Positions 19,465 through 28,498 are shown, counted from the first letter of the stretch. The stretch: 64,000 nt of DNA from Fervidicella metallireducens AeB (GCF_000601455.1 NZ_AZQP01000007.1:18893-82892); one strand, 5' to 3'. The notes: generated from the sequence alone by a model not told the origin. A program made the numbers and translations.

Positions 19465-19498
19465 AAAAGGGGGTAGAATTTTCTACCCTTTTGTTTTA
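19465..19498 (+). terminator. Rho-independent terminator of pckA
   Basis: AAAAGGGGGTAGAA pairs with TTCTACCCTTTT, followed by GTTTT. Confidence 0.85.
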
Positions 19499-19586
19499 TT
19501 ATATAATGGAAAACATAATGAAAGATATTAATTTGTTTTATTGCAACTAAATTAGTAAATAAGGGAAATAAATGGGGGAATGAAAA

Positions 19587-20018
19587 GTGAAGGTTTCGGG
19601 TATCTCAAATAAAAATTCCTTATCAAAGCCAAATAATACCAAAGAAAAGTCTTTTAAAATGGAAAGTTTCTCATCTTCTCTTGATCTAGCATATAGGGAG
19701 AAAACAGAAGAAGAACTGCAAAAAATGTTGCAAGAAATAGATAGGATAGGGAGACGACTTATTTCAACAAGAAGTGCTGAGGATGCAAGGGAATATAAAA
19801 ATAAAATTAAAAACTATTTAAGTTTTATAGTTAAGAATATATATATATTAAAAAGGGAACCAGGAGTTTATAATTATGGTATTCATACTAGAATCGAAAT
19901 AATAGATAGTAAATTGGATGAATTAACAAAAGAGTTGTTAAATGATCAAAAGGAGAGCATCGAGCTTGCAGATAGAATTCATGAGATTAAAGGACTTTTA
20001 GTTGATGTTTATAAGTAA
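19587..20018 (+). CDS. DUF327 (YaaR-like) protein
   Basis: 143 residues. After a low-complexity N-terminus the protein is a helical, charged domain with EELQKMLQEIDRIGRRLISTRS, then EYKNKIKNYLSFIVKNIY and a C-terminal helix ending in IKGLLVDVYK, the pattern of the DUF327/YaaR family of Firmicutes, whose role is unknown. Start: GTG at 19587, 9 nt after GGGGGA; the ATG at 19580 is out of frame and closes quickly. In Bacillus yaaR sits near holB/tmk, but here it is separated from those genes and lies next to 6S RNA. Confidence 0.8.
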   Translation: MKVSGISNKNSLSKPNNTKEKSFKMESFSSSLDLAYREKTEEELQKMLQEIDRIGRRLISTRSAEDAREYKNKIKNYLSFIVKNIYILKREPGVYNYGIHTRIEIIDSKLDELTKELLNDQKESIELADRIHEIKGLLVDVYK

Positions 20019-20107
20019 TGTTATTAATTTAAAGGATTTAACTTATCTAAACAAGGGGTTATGCCCTATGAATTCAAATATAGGTATAAAATACATTAAA
20101 TTACCTA

Positions 20108-20136
20108 TTAACAAAAGTAGATTAATGATATATAAT
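20108..20136 (+). promoter_or_regulatory. Sigma-A promoter of 6S RNA
   Basis: TTAACA, exactly 17 nt, TATAAT. Initiation about 7 nt downstream would place the RNA 5' end near 20143, just before the conserved helix. Confidence 0.65.
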
Positions 20137-20142
20137 TAATAT

Positions 20143-20325
20143 AAAATAGTCCTGAGATGTTCGTAGAGCCTGTAATTTCAACCGACAACATTAAAACGGG
20201 AGTTCACGTCAGTATATGGATGTCATGTCTGTTTACCAGAAAGGCAGAAGTATGTTGCAGAACACCCACCTGCCGTGAGGGCGGGTCTGAAATTATCAGG
20301 TAGCGGCATGTCGGGCATTTTTTTT
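20143..20325 (+). ncRNA. ssrS: 6S RNA
   Basis: The 5' segment contains CCTGAGATGTTCG, matching the start of E. coli 6S RNA, and the 3' segment contains GGTAGCGGCATGTCGGGC, matching its closing strand. The two ends pair over a long interrupted helix (for example CCTGTAATTTCA near 20169-20180 with TGAAATTATCAGG near 20288-20300), leaving a central region and terminal hairpins (CCACCTGCCGTGAGGGCGGG). A T8 tract follows, serving as terminator. 6S RNA mimics an open promoter and sequesters sigma-A RNA polymerase in stationary phase. The boundaries are approximate. Confidence 0.85.
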
Positions 20326-20372
20326 GAATAACTTTTATAAATTTACATATACTACCTATGGAGGTGGTATAA

Positions 20373-20732
20373 ATGGCTGATTTATACGAAAGAAAAAGGC
20401 CAGGTCTTTTAAGTGTGATAATTAAATTTTTAATTAATTCGGTAGTTTTGCTTATAGTTAGTTTTTTGGTACCGGGCTTTTTTGTAGCTGGATTTGCAAC
20501 TGCATTGGTTGCTGCTATTGTAATAGCAATATTAGATTACTTTGTTGAAGCGATTTTTAAAATTGATGCAACACCCTTTGGAAGGGGATTGTCTGGTTTT
20601 ATTGTGGCTGCAGTAATTATTTATGTGACCCAATTTATTGTTGCAGGTGTGGCAGTAAGTTTTTGGGGAGCTATATTTGCAGCTCTAGTAATTGGTTTAA
20701 TCAACCTGATTATACCGGGAAGAGTAATTTAA
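20373..20732 (+). CDS. Phage-holin-4-type small membrane protein
   Basis: 119 residues with about four hydrophobic segments (about 13-33, 34-56, 68-90 and 91-113). The pattern, including IPGRVI at the C-terminus, fits the phage holin family 4 superfamily (YvlD-like) found as chromosomal housekeeping genes in Firmicutes. Despite the family name there is no phage context here. GGAGGTGG lies before the ATG. It has its own terminator and lies 47 bp after 6S RNA. Confidence 0.7.
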   Translation: MADLYERKRPGLLSVIIKFLINSVVLLIVSFLVPGFFVAGFATALVAAIVIAILDYFVEAIFKIDATPFGRGLSGFIVAAVIIYVTQFIVAGVAVSFWGAIFAALVIGLINLIIPGRVI

Positions 20733-20758
20733 ATGTGGCAGATTTGCCACATTTTTTT
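20731..20758 (+). terminator. Rho-independent terminator
   Basis: AAATGTGGCA pairs with TGCCACATTT, followed by a T tract, overlapping the stop codon of the membrane gene. Confidence 0.9.
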
Positions 20759-20803
20759 AATTTATACTATAAGACTACATGTGATTTGCTTTATGGTTAA
20801 ATC

Positions 20804-20832
20804 TTTATACTCCTTACAAAATGTGGTATAAT
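20804..20832 (+). promoter_or_regulatory. Candidate promoter of glpX with extended -10
   Basis: TTTATA, 17-nt spacer, TGG-TATAAT (extended -10), 34 nt before the glpX start codon. Confidence 0.5.
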
Positions 20833-20865
20833 ACTTTTAAAAGTGCAATGGAGGTATAAATAATA

Positions 20866-21846
20866 ATGGAAAAATTCGATATTGCCATGGGGATTGTAAG
20901 AGTAAGTGAAGCAGCGGCTCTTTCATGTTCAAAACTATTGGGAAAAGGTAGTTCTGAAATTGTTGATAAAGCGGCTGTTGATGGAATAAGGCATGCATTT
21001 GACTTATTGCCGATAAAGGGACGAGTTGTCATTGGAGAATGTGAATTAAATAAATCTTCAATTTTATACATAGGTGAAAAGGTTGGAATGTGGGAAGATG
21101 GGCAGAAGGAATTCGATATAGCATTGGACCCAGTTGATGGTTCAATTCTTGTTGCAAAGGGGAGGCCAAACGCTATTTCAGCTATAGCAGTTGCAGAAAA
21201 AGGGAAAATATTCAGATCACCACAGATATATATGCAAAAAATAGTTGTTGGGCCTAGGGGTAAAGGAGCTATAGATATAAACAAGTCCTTAAAGGAGAAT
21301 ATCGTAAGTGTTGCTGATAAATTGGAAAAAGATATTGCAGATATAACTGTTATGATTCAAGATAGACCAAGGCATGAGAAGTTAATTAAAGAAGCTAGAG
21401 AGATTGGCGTTAGAGTTAAGATTTTTGGTGAAGGTGATATAGCTGCAGCATTAGCTACAGTGTTTGAAGATACAGGGGTAGATATGTTAGTGGGAATTGG
21501 TGGTGCTCCTGAAGGCGTTTTAGCAGCTGCAGCATTAAAATGTCTTGATGGAGAAATCCAGGCAAAGTTATTACCGGAAAATGAAAGGCAGTTAGCTATG
21601 TGTAAAAGAGCAGGTATTGAAGATATCAATAAAGTGTTAACAGCTGATGATTTGATTATGACAGATGACGTATATTTTGCAGCTACAGCTATAAGTGATT
21701 GTGACTTGCTAAAGGGTGTAACATATAAAAATGATATTGCAATAACACATTCAGTTGTAATGAGGTCATCCAATGGAGTCACAAGATTTGTAGATGCAAC
21801 ACATAAATTGGAAAAGAGTATGATTCATATAAAAGACGAAATATAA
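20866..21846 (+). CDS. glpX: Fructose-1,6-bisphosphatase, class II (GlpX type)
   Basis: 326 residues, usual length for class II FBPase. Conserved blocks: VRVSEAAALSCSKLLGKG at the N-terminus, metal and substrate motif ALDPVDGSILVAKG (D-P-x-D-G), GEGDIAAALATVF, and GIGGAPEGVLAAAALKCLDG. The enzyme removes the C1 phosphate of fructose-1,6-bisphosphate in gluconeogenesis. GGAGG lies 13 nt before the ATG. Convergent with the aldolase gene and separated by a shared terminator. Confidence 0.95.
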   Translation: MEKFDIAMGIVRVSEAAALSCSKLLGKGSSEIVDKAAVDGIRHAFDLLPIKGRVVIGECELNKSSILYIGEKVGMWEDGQKEFDIALDPVDGSILVAKGRPNAISAIAVAEKGKIFRSPQIYMQKIVVGPRGKGAIDINKSLKENIVSVADKLEKDIADITVMIQDRPRHEKLIKEAREIGVRVKIFGEGDIAAALATVFEDTGVDMLVGIGGAPEGVLAAAALKCLDGEIQAKLLPENERQLAMCKRAGIEDINKVLTADDLIMTDDVYFAATAISDCDLLKGVTYKNDIAITHSVVMRSSNGVTRFVDATHKLEKSMIHIKDEI

Positions 21847-21848
21847 AA

Positions 21849-21880
21849 TAGAGGTCCTTTAAAAGGACCTCTATTCTTTT
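21849..21880. terminator. Bidirectional terminator between glpX and aldolase gene
   Basis: TAGAGGTCCTTT and AAAGGACCTCTA form a near-perfect stem between convergent genes. The minus-strand stop codon lies inside it. Confidence 0.85.
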
Positions 21881-22527
21881 GAATTATATATATTTAAATA
21901 TACATCTCTCATCTTTTCTACTTCTTCCATAGCTAATGGTTTAGGAATACCAATCTGTGTAGAAAATAAATAAATTTGGGCGGATTTCTCCAAAATTTCG
22001 CATACTAAAAAGGCTTCTTCAATATCCCGTCCTAAACAGATTGCCCCATGATTGGATAGAAGAACAGCATTTTTATTTTCAATTACTTCAATTATATTCT
22101 GAGCAATTGTTTTACTTCCGGGAAAAGCATATTTTGCGCAGGGTACTTCTCCACCAATTATCATTGCCATATCATCAACAATAGCCGGTATATTTTTACG
22201 GGCAGCTGCTATAGAAGTTGCATATATGCTATGAATGTGAATTATTGAATTAATATCTTCCCTGAATTTATATAACTCAATATGTGTATTTAATTCTGTA
22301 GAGGGTTTTTTAGTACCATCTATTACTTTACCCTCTAAATTTAATGTTACAATATCTTCCGGCAATAGATTATCATAATCTATTCCACAGGGAGTTATGT
22401 AAATTTTATCACCATGTCTAATACTGATATTTCCCCAAGTACCAGAAACTAAGTTTGCACTTTTGATTTTCTTACCATATTTAACTATATCAGCCTTTAA
22501 CAATTCCATTTCATTCATTAATGTCAC
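21871..22527 (-). CDS. Class II aldolase/adducin family protein (L-fuculose-phosphate aldolase-like)
   Basis: 218 residues, typical of FucA/AraD/MtnB-type zinc aldolases and epimerases. Visible: VSGTWGNISIR (phosphate-binding segment), IIHIHSIYATSIA with the His-x-His zinc ligands, a Glu/Asp-containing PAIVDDMAMIIGGEVPCA, and LLSNHGAICLGRDIEEAF with the third zinc histidine. Substrate cannot be decided; no fucose, arabinose or methionine-salvage genes are adjacent. GTGAC precedes the first ATG with weak Shine-Dalgarno character. Monocistronic. Confidence 0.82.
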   Translation of the reverse strand: MTLMNEMELLKADIVKYGKKIKSANLVSGTWGNISIRHGDKIYITPCGIDYDNLLPEDIVTLNLEGKVIDGTKKPSTELNTHIELYKFREDINSIIHIHSIYATSIAAARKNIPAIVDDMAMIIGGEVPCAKYAFPGSKTIAQNIIEVIENKNAVLLSNHGAICLGRDIEEAFLVCEILEKSAQIYLFSTQIGIPKPLAMEEVEKMRDVYLNIYNSKE

Positions 22528-22732
22528 CTCATATATAGTTTTTCTTAGGTATAAATTATAACCTTTTTATAAAGTACAATAGCAACAAATATATAATTAC
22601 TATAATTTTTTAATTTTTCCTGCTTGAGATTAAATTTATTTTTTAAATAGATGCTAATTATCGGAATAAAATAAAAAATAAATCTAAAAAAATTGGCATA
22701 TTAATCCTATAGAACAATTGGGAGATGATTTA

Positions 22733-23374
22733 GTGAAGATAAAAAAAGTATTTTCATTACTTATGTTTTGTGTAATAATCATATTGTGTGTTTTCATTAG
22801 AAACGAGATGTTAACAATTGTTTCAAGCCCACAGAATTTAAGACATTTTCTATTAGTTAATAAGAAATTATCTGTACTAATTTACTTAATCTTAAGTGCT
22901 ACTAGAACATTAATTTTTTTACCCGCAGGTATGTATGCCTTGGCATCGGGATTAACCTTTGGAAGCCTGCTAGGTACTCTTTTAACAGCTATTGGAACGA
23001 CACTAAGTGGAATAATTGCCTTTTATATTTCAAAATTCTGGGGTAGGGATTTTATACAGAAAATTTTAGGCAATAGAGCAAAAAACATCGATGGCATAAT
23101 TAAGAATAATGGTATTATCTATGTTATATTTTTAAGAATAGTTCCAATTTTGCCCTTTGATGCTGTTAGCTATGCAGCAGGACTTACTCAAATTAATATT
23201 TTTGATTTTGCTGTAGGTACACTGATTGGCAGCTTGCCTGGTGCCTTTGTATATAATTACCTTGGAAGCAATATAATGAATTTTAATTCTGTAGAATTCA
23301 AAATATCTGTTATAATATTTGTGTCGGTGTCACTTGTCCCAATAATTTATAAATATATTATCAAGAAAGGATGA
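22733..23374 (+). CDS. TVP38/TMEM64 (DedA-like) membrane protein
   Basis: 213 residues with about five membrane segments. The central part has the VTT-domain pattern: FLPAGMYALASGLTFG, GTLLTAIGTTLSGIIAFYISKFWGRD, then FLRIVPILPFDAVSYAAGLT and GTLIGSLPGAF. Such proteins act in phospholipid transport or scrambling at the membrane; the specific bacterial role is not established. Start: an in-frame TTG exists at 22718, but GGGAG at 22719-22723 supports GTG 22733. It is followed closely by the UPF0291 and ArsB-like genes, so all three are probably cotranscribed. Confidence 0.82.
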   Translation: MKIKKVFSLLMFCVIIILCVFIRNEMLTIVSSPQNLRHFLLVNKKLSVLIYLILSATRTLIFLPAGMYALASGLTFGSLLGTLLTAIGTTLSGIIAFYISKFWGRDFIQKILGNRAKNIDGIIKNNGIIYVIFLRIVPILPFDAVSYAAGLTQINIFDFAVGTLIGSLPGAFVYNYLGSNIMNFNSVEFKISVIIFVSVSLVPIIYKYIIKKG

Positions 23375-23381
23375 GAATTTA

Positions 23382-23651
23382 ATGGTAACAAAGGAACAAA
23401 TAGAAAGAATAAATGAGCTATATAAAAAAAGTAAGGAAATTGGTTTGACAGATGAAGAAAAAAAAGAGCAGGAAGAATTAAGAAGGCTATATGTTAAAGC
23501 AGTTAGAGAAAATTTAAAGTCACAATTGCAAAATATAAAAATAGTTAGTCCTGAAGAATACGAAAAATTAACAAATACTAAAAAGTGCGGATGTGGGCAT
23601 GACCATTTTCATAAAGATGATAGTTGCAATTGCAAGGAGCACAGACACTAA
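23382..23651 (+). CDS. UPF0291/DUF896 (YnzC-like) protein with Cys/His-rich tail
   Basis: 89 residues. Residues 1-65 match the two-helix DUF896 pattern (QIERINELYKKSKEIGLTDEEK split around the turn, then EQEELRRLYVKAVRENLKSQL and NIKIV). The last ~22 residues, beginning KCGCGHDHFH and ending CKEHRH, are extremely rich in Cys and His and look like a metal-binding tail, which is not part of the usual ~77-residue YnzC. Stop and the next start overlap (TAATG). The neighbour is an ArsB/NhaD-type permease, so metal or metalloid binding is a reasonable but unproven idea. Confidence 0.8.
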   Translation: MVTKEQIERINELYKKSKEIGLTDEEKKEQEELRRLYVKAVRENLKSQLQNIKIVSPEEYEKLTNTKKCGCGHDHFHKDDSCNCKEHRH

Positions 23652-24937
23652 TGAATTTTTACATCGCTATAATAATTTTTACTTTAACATTAGCTTTTGT
23701 TATAATAAAACCATTTAAACTAGGACAGGCTGTCTATGCAGCCTTTTTTGCCGTTCTTGTAGTAGCATTTAAAATTGTTAGTTTTTCGGATATTGGAACA
23801 GTTGTTAATAATGTATGGAATGCAGGATTTTCTTTGATATCTATTATGATAATTTCATCAATACTTGATGAAATAGGATTTTTTAAATGGGCTGCATTAA
23901 CTATGGCATTAACTGCGGAAGGACAAGGTAAAAAATTGTTCTTATATATAATTTTACTTGGAGCTATGATAAGTATATTTTTTAATAACGATGGGACTAT
24001 AATAATTTTAACACCGATAGTATATGAAATAATCAAAGCGTTAGGATTTAAAGAAAAAAACATTTTACCATTTATTTTTGCATGCAGTTTTATTGCAGAT
24101 GCAGCAAGTATACCACTGGTTGTCAGTAATTTAGCCAATATAATAAATGCTGACATTCTTGGGCTGTCATTTAATTATTACCTATCAAAAATGCTAATTC
24201 CTGGATTGACTGTAATTATTGGAATTACATTTATGTTGTTTTTGTACTATAAGAAAAACATAGTAAATCATTACAATCCAAGAGATATTGGAAATCCTGA
24301 TGATGTTATAACTGACTGGGGAATGTTTAATATAGGGGTACTGGTCTTATTTTCAGTTATTATTGGTTATTTTATAGCTTCGAAACATAAAATACCAGTA
24401 TCTTTGATTTCAATTTTTGGAGCAGTGGCTTTATTAGTCTTTGGTAAGGTTAAGAAGTCCATAGAAATAACAAAAATATTGAAAAAAGCCCCTTGGGACA
24501 TATTAATATTTGCTTTTAGTATGTATTTAATTGTTTTTGGACTTTATAAAAATGGATTTAATGAAATACTGTTAAATATTCTTCTTAAAGTACAGAATAA
24601 TAATAATTTGTTAATTGCAATTTATTCTGGATTTGTTTCAACTATATCAGCCTGCACAATGAACAATTTACCTTCAGTTATGTTAGGTGCATTTACTATA
24701 AGTGATCCTAGGTTTACTGAGATGTCTAAAGAGATAATTGCCTTTTCAAGTATTATAGGTAATGACCTTGGAGCAAAACTGACACCTATTGGTTCATTGG
24801 CTACTATTTTATGGTTTGATATTTTAAAGTTAAAAGGTGTTGAAATTTCTTGGTTAGACTATACAAAGGCTGCACTTTACGTTGTAACGCCTGTTTTGGT
24901 TATGAGTTTGGTTGTACTTGGATTTATGTTTAGCTAA
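23651..24937 (+). CDS. ArsB/NhaD-type (ion transporter superfamily) permease
   Basis: 428 residues with about ten to twelve membrane segments. Typical features: ISIFFNNDGTIIILTPIVYEI (the N-D-x-T-x-x-L-x-P permease motif) and the second-half counterpart CTMNNLPSVML with GNDLGAKLTPIGSLATILW, both diagnostic of ArsB-like members of the IT superfamily. Substrate may be arsenite, a carboxylate or sodium; no arsA, arsC or arsR is adjacent. Start: ATG 23651 overlaps the previous stop; AAGGAG lies ~11 nt upstream. An in-frame TTG further upstream (23624) is less likely. Confidence 0.8.
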   Translation: MNFYIAIIIFTLTLAFVIIKPFKLGQAVYAAFFAVLVVAFKIVSFSDIGTVVNNVWNAGFSLISIMIISSILDEIGFFKWAALTMALTAEGQGKKLFLYIILLGAMISIFFNNDGTIIILTPIVYEIIKALGFKEKNILPFIFACSFIADAASIPLVVSNLANIINADILGLSFNYYLSKMLIPGLTVIIGITFMLFLYYKKNIVNHYNPRDIGNPDDVITDWGMFNIGVLVLFSVIIGYFIASKHKIPVSLISIFGAVALLVFGKVKKSIEITKILKKAPWDILIFAFSMYLIVFGLYKNGFNEILLNILLKVQNNNNLLIAIYSGFVSTISACTMNNLPSVMLGAFTISDPRFTEMSKEIIAFSSIIGNDLGAKLTPIGSLATILWFDILKLKGVEISWLDYTKAALYVVTPVLVMSLVVLGFMFS

Positions 24938-24996
24938 GTGCATTATTTTGTAAAGACGATTTATGATTTAATGTTTTGAAACATTGGGGGGATAAT

Positions 24997-25557
24997 ATGA
25001 AAAAAATACTTAGGGCTGAAATTATAAAAAAAAGACAGAGCATGACTGAAATGGATTTTATAAAAAATAGTAATTCAGTCTTTAATAATATTGTTAGTTG
25101 GCAATTATTTAAAGACAAAAATAATTTAATGCTTTATTATTCCTTTAGAAATGAAGTTGATACTTTAGATATTATTGAGGAGTGCTTTAGATGTGGGAAA
25201 AATGTTATTTTACCCAAAACAATCAAAGAAACTACAACAATTTTGCCATGTAAAATAGATAGTGTTTTAGAATTAATTAAAGGGGAATATGGAATTATGG
25301 AGCCGCCCGAAAAAGAAATTTTCTCTAAAAATAATATAGATATTATTTTTGTTCCAGGTGTGGCATTTGATAAAAGAGGATATAGAATAGGCTATGGAGC
25401 TGGTTATTATGATAGATTTTTAAGGGATTTTAAAGGAATAAAAGTTGGAATGTGTTTTGAATTTCAAGTCTTGGATGATGTTTTTCCTGAGGAACATGAT
25501 GTCAGTATGGATTATTTAATAACTGAAAGGGGAATAATTAACACTGGTGATGTTTAA
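24997..25557 (+). CDS. 5-formyltetrahydrofolate cyclo-ligase
   Basis: 186 residues, normal for the family. It converts 5-formyl-THF + ATP to 5,10-methenyl-THF. The C-terminal block PGVAFDKRGYRIGYGAGYYDRFL (cited in parts: PGVAFDKRGYR, GYGAGYYDRFL) is the family signature, with the ATP/formyl-binding region; N-terminal LRAEIIKKRQSM and central LYYSFRNEVDT also fit. Start ATG 24997 follows GGGGGGA; a longer in-frame start is less likely. Stop overlaps the corA start. Confidence 0.9.
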   Translation: MKKILRAEIIKKRQSMTEMDFIKNSNSVFNNIVSWQLFKDKNNLMLYYSFRNEVDTLDIIEECFRCGKNVILPKTIKETTTILPCKIDSVLELIKGEYGIMEPPEKEIFSKNNIDIIFVPGVAFDKRGYRIGYGAGYYDRFLRDFKGIKVGMCFEFQVLDDVFPEEHDVSMDYLITERGIINTGDV

Positions 25558-26501
25558 TGAAAATATATTCCATTGATAGTGAAATTAATGAAACAACTGT
25601 AGATATGGTAAATTTTGATTCTAAGTTATTTTACTGGTTTGAGTTGACACCAGATGAATTAGAAGAATTAAATGGTAGGATATTTAATTTTCAAGAAACC
25701 TGTATAGAAGAGTGTAAAAGCAGAAGCCAGATGGCTAAAGTTGAATTTTATGATGATTATATTTTCCTTGTATTGAATTCTTTAAAGTTTGAGGAAGGCA
25801 ATGTTAATCCAGATGAATTCAATATATTTGTATCAAAAAAGTATATAGTAACAACATCTAAAGAAGAAGTAAAAATAATATGTGAACTGCAGAATGAACT
25901 ATTAAATTATAAAAATAGCGTATTTTTTTCAACAGATAGATCACCATCAAAACTTTTATATTATATTTTAGATAGACTGATTCATAACGATTATGAGATA
26001 ATAAACAAACTTGAGAATACAGCGGATGTTTTAGAAATACAGATTTTAAAACACCCAAATAAACAATTTTTAAAGGGACTCCTTTATTTAAGACATCAAG
26101 TACACACTTTAAGAAGGTGTATAACTCCTTTAAGATACATTGGGGATAACTTATTAGGAAATGATAACAAAGTAATTGATGCTAAGTGCATTAAATATTT
26201 TCAGCAGATAAATTCAAAAATAGAAAAACTGATGTTTTCATTGGAAAGTTTGATTCAATACATTGGCCTTGTTCGAGAAGCCTTTGAAACTGAGATGGCT
26301 AATAAAACAAATGAATTGATGAAAACCTTTACAACAATTGCAATGTTTTTTTCACCACTGCAGCTAATAGTAGGTATATATGGAATGAATTTTAAAATGC
26401 CAGAATGTAGCTGGCAGTATGGATATTTATATGTAATTGTATTGATGTTTGCTGTTTCTTTCATATTATTTGTATATTTCAAAAAAAAGAAATGGTTATA
26501 A
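25557..26501 (+). CDS. corA: CorA-family magnesium/cobalt transporter
   Basis: 314 residues: a long cytoplasmic N-terminal domain with helical stalk, then two C-terminal membrane segments (about 260-280 and 290-310). The loop between them has YGMNFKMPE, carrying the diagnostic GMN selectivity motif. CorA forms a pentameric Mg2+ (also Co2+/Ni2+) channel. Given the cobalamin operon in this window, cobalt uptake is a possible side role. Overlaps the cyclo-ligase stop by one base (TAATG). Confidence 0.9.
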   Translation: MKIYSIDSEINETTVDMVNFDSKLFYWFELTPDELEELNGRIFNFQETCIEECKSRSQMAKVEFYDDYIFLVLNSLKFEEGNVNPDEFNIFVSKKYIVTTSKEEVKIICELQNELLNYKNSVFFSTDRSPSKLLYYILDRLIHNDYEIINKLENTADVLEIQILKHPNKQFLKGLLYLRHQVHTLRRCITPLRYIGDNLLGNDNKVIDAKCIKYFQQINSKIEKLMFSLESLIQYIGLVREAFETEMANKTNELMKTFTTIAMFFSPLQLIVGIYGMNFKMPECSWQYGYLYVIVLMFAVSFILFVYFKKKKWL

Positions 26502-26565
26502 AATTGTATTTTCTTATCAATTATTGTAATATAGAATTAAAAATTAATTCTAAGGGGGAGAAAAC

Positions 26566-27978
26566 ATGGAAACAAAAGCTGTTGAAAATTTAACTAAAAA
26601 GTATAATCTTGTTTGGGACAATTTAAAGGAAAAGGAATTAGAAAAACTTATGGGCTTCTGTGAAGACTATAAAAAATTTATGGATGTTGCTAAAACTGAA
26701 AGAGAGGCAACAGATGAGATTGTTCGCATAGCTAAGGAAAATGGGTACATAGATATCAATGAAGCAATAAAAAATGGTAAAAAATTAGCAAATGGAGATA
26801 AGGTTTATGCTGTCAATAAAGGTAAAGGAGTAGCTATGTTCATAATAGGTAAGGAACCTATGGAGAATGGAATGAATATTGTTGGTTCACATATTGATTC
26901 CCCAAGAATAGATGTTAAAGCTAATCCTTTATATGAGGACGAGGGTTTTGCTTTATTAGATACTCATTATTATGGAGGAATAAAAAAATACCAGTGGGTA
27001 ACAATTCCTCTTGCCATCCATGGTGTAATTATTAAAAAGGGTGGAGAAAAGGTAAATGTTGTTATTGGTGAAGACGAAAATGATCCAGTTGTGTATATCT
27101 CTGATTTATTGATTCATTTAGCTGCTGATCAAATGGAGAAAAAGCTAGCAAAAGGTATAGAAGGGGAAGACCTGAACGTATTGTTTGGAAGTATGCCAAT
27201 TGAAGATAAAGAAGCAAAGGCAAGGGTAAAGTATAATATTTTAAGAATTTTAAATGAAAAGTATGGTATTGATGAAGAGGATTTTGTTACTGCAGAATTA
27301 GAAATAGTTCCAGCTGGAAAATCCAGAGATGTAGGTTTAGATAGAAGCATGGTTATGGCATATGGACATGACGATAGAATATGTGCTTATACTTCTTTAA
27401 GAGCTATGCTTGAAATTCAGGAACCAGAGAAAACATGTGTAGCATTGTTTGTTGATAAAGAAGAAATAGGAAGCAATGGTGCAACTGGTATGCATTCAAG
27501 ATTCTTTGAAAATACTGTTGCAGAGGTTATGGACCTTTTAGGACAATACAGTGAATTGAAATTAAGACGTGCACTTGCTAATTCAAAAATGTTGTCATCA
27601 GATGTTACTTGTGCAGTTGATCCTAATTTTCCAGGAGTTGTTGAGAAGAAAAATGCAGCTTATTTTGGAAAAGGTATAGTAATAACTAAATATACTGGTG
27701 CAAGAGGAAAAGCTGGATGTAATGATGCAAATGCTGAGTTTATTGGAGAGATTAGAGACATCTTTAATGCTAATGGAATTGTATGGCAATCTTCAGAACT
27801 TGGAAAGGTTGATCAAGGCGGTGGTGGTACAATAGCATATATCCTTGCAGAATATGGCATGGAAGTGGTTGATTGTGGTGTCGCATTGTTGAGTATGCAT
27901 GCACCTTGGGAAATTGCAAGTAAAGCTGATATATATGAAACTTATAAGGCATATAAAGTATTCTTAATCGAAGCTTAA
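26566..27978 (+). CDS. M18-family aminopeptidase
   Basis: 470 residues. Metallopeptidase family M18: NIVGGSHIDSPR-like metal site (here VGSHIDSPRIDVKANPLYED), THYYGGIKKYQWV, AYGHDDRICAYTSLRAM with the bridging Asp, FVDKEEIGSNGATGMHSRF with catalytic Glu, CAVDPNFPG, and VDQGGGGTIA with CGVALLSMHAPWEI near the C-terminus. A cytosolic dodecameric enzyme that releases N-terminal residues. GGGGGAG precedes the ATG and a terminator follows. The substrate preference (acidic versus broad) is not readable. Confidence 0.92.
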   Translation: METKAVENLTKKYNLVWDNLKEKELEKLMGFCEDYKKFMDVAKTEREATDEIVRIAKENGYIDINEAIKNGKKLANGDKVYAVNKGKGVAMFIIGKEPMENGMNIVGSHIDSPRIDVKANPLYEDEGFALLDTHYYGGIKKYQWVTIPLAIHGVIIKKGGEKVNVVIGEDENDPVVYISDLLIHLAADQMEKKLAKGIEGEDLNVLFGSMPIEDKEAKARVKYNILRILNEKYGIDEEDFVTAELEIVPAGKSRDVGLDRSMVMAYGHDDRICAYTSLRAMLEIQEPEKTCVALFVDKEEIGSNGATGMHSRFFENTVAEVMDLLGQYSELKLRRALANSKMLSSDVTCAVDPNFPGVVEKKNAAYFGKGIVITKYTGARGKAGCNDANAEFIGEIRDIFNANGIVWQSSELGKVDQGGGGTIAYILAEYGMEVVDCGVALLSMHAPWEIASKADIYETYKAYKVFLIEA

Positions 27979-27991
27979 AAAACATTGATTT

Positions 27992-28035
27992 AAGCCCCAT
28001 GATTTATCAGGTAAATTATGGGGTTTAACTTTTTA
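27992..28035 (+). terminator. Rho-independent terminator of the aminopeptidase gene
   Basis: AAGCCCCATGATTTA pairs with TAAATTATGGGGTTT over a short loop, followed by a T-rich tract. Confidence 0.75.
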
Positions 28036-28143
28036 TTTTAATTTAACCAGTAGTTTTATCAGTTAATAATATAAGGAATAATATTTGATTTTATAGAGAA
28101 TTATAATAATGACATCGATATCTATATAGAGGGAGGGTTCTTT

Positions 28144-28341
28144 ATGATAAGAGAAGGTTTAATTCCAACAATGCTAGGTACAGTAGTAACAGCAGCTGGA
28201 GCTACAATGAGGGGTATTGACATGAAAAAAAGAGGAATGCCAAGACATGAAATTAAGCCTATGGTAGCAGCCGGCATCATCGGTTTTGGATTAGCCCATG
28301 TTGTATTAGGAACCATTGACCTCGTAAAGGATAGAAGATGA
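28144..28341 (+). CDS. Small membrane protein, unknown
   Basis: 65 residues behind a clear GGGAGGG site. Two hydrophobic, glycine/alanine-rich segments (about 6-24 and 42-60) flank a basic loop (KKRGMPRHEIK). It ends in a charged tail. Similar small proteins occur in clostridia, but I know no function. Own terminator downstream; no operon partner. Confidence 0.65.
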   Translation: MIREGLIPTMLGTVVTAAGATMRGIDMKKRGMPRHEIKPMVAAGIIGFGLAHVVLGTIDLVKDRR

Positions 28342-28347
28342 CAGTTT

Positions 28348-28386
28348 AAGGAGTAAGGGCATTTTCCTTACTCTTTAACTTTTTTT
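28348..28386 (+). terminator. Rho-independent terminator
   Basis: AAGGAGTAAGG and CCTTACTCTTT form the stem; a T6 tract follows. Confidence 0.8.
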
Positions 28387-28498
28387 GAAATCCTTTATTA
28401 TTCTTAAATTTAATAAAGTATTTGATTTTCAGAAGGAAAATGAAAATAAAAATTGAATTATATTTCAGTAAGTAATTTTTGAAAAAAGGAGGAGGAAA

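Noticed and set aside
20373..20732. Evidence of a prophage from the holin-like gene
   Set aside because: No lysin, structural or integrase genes nearby; the family is common as a chromosomal gene in Firmicutes.
20814..21284. Long antisense frame over glpX (also 21357-21782)
   Set aside because: A shadow of the strongly conserved glpX codons; no start signals and implausible composition.
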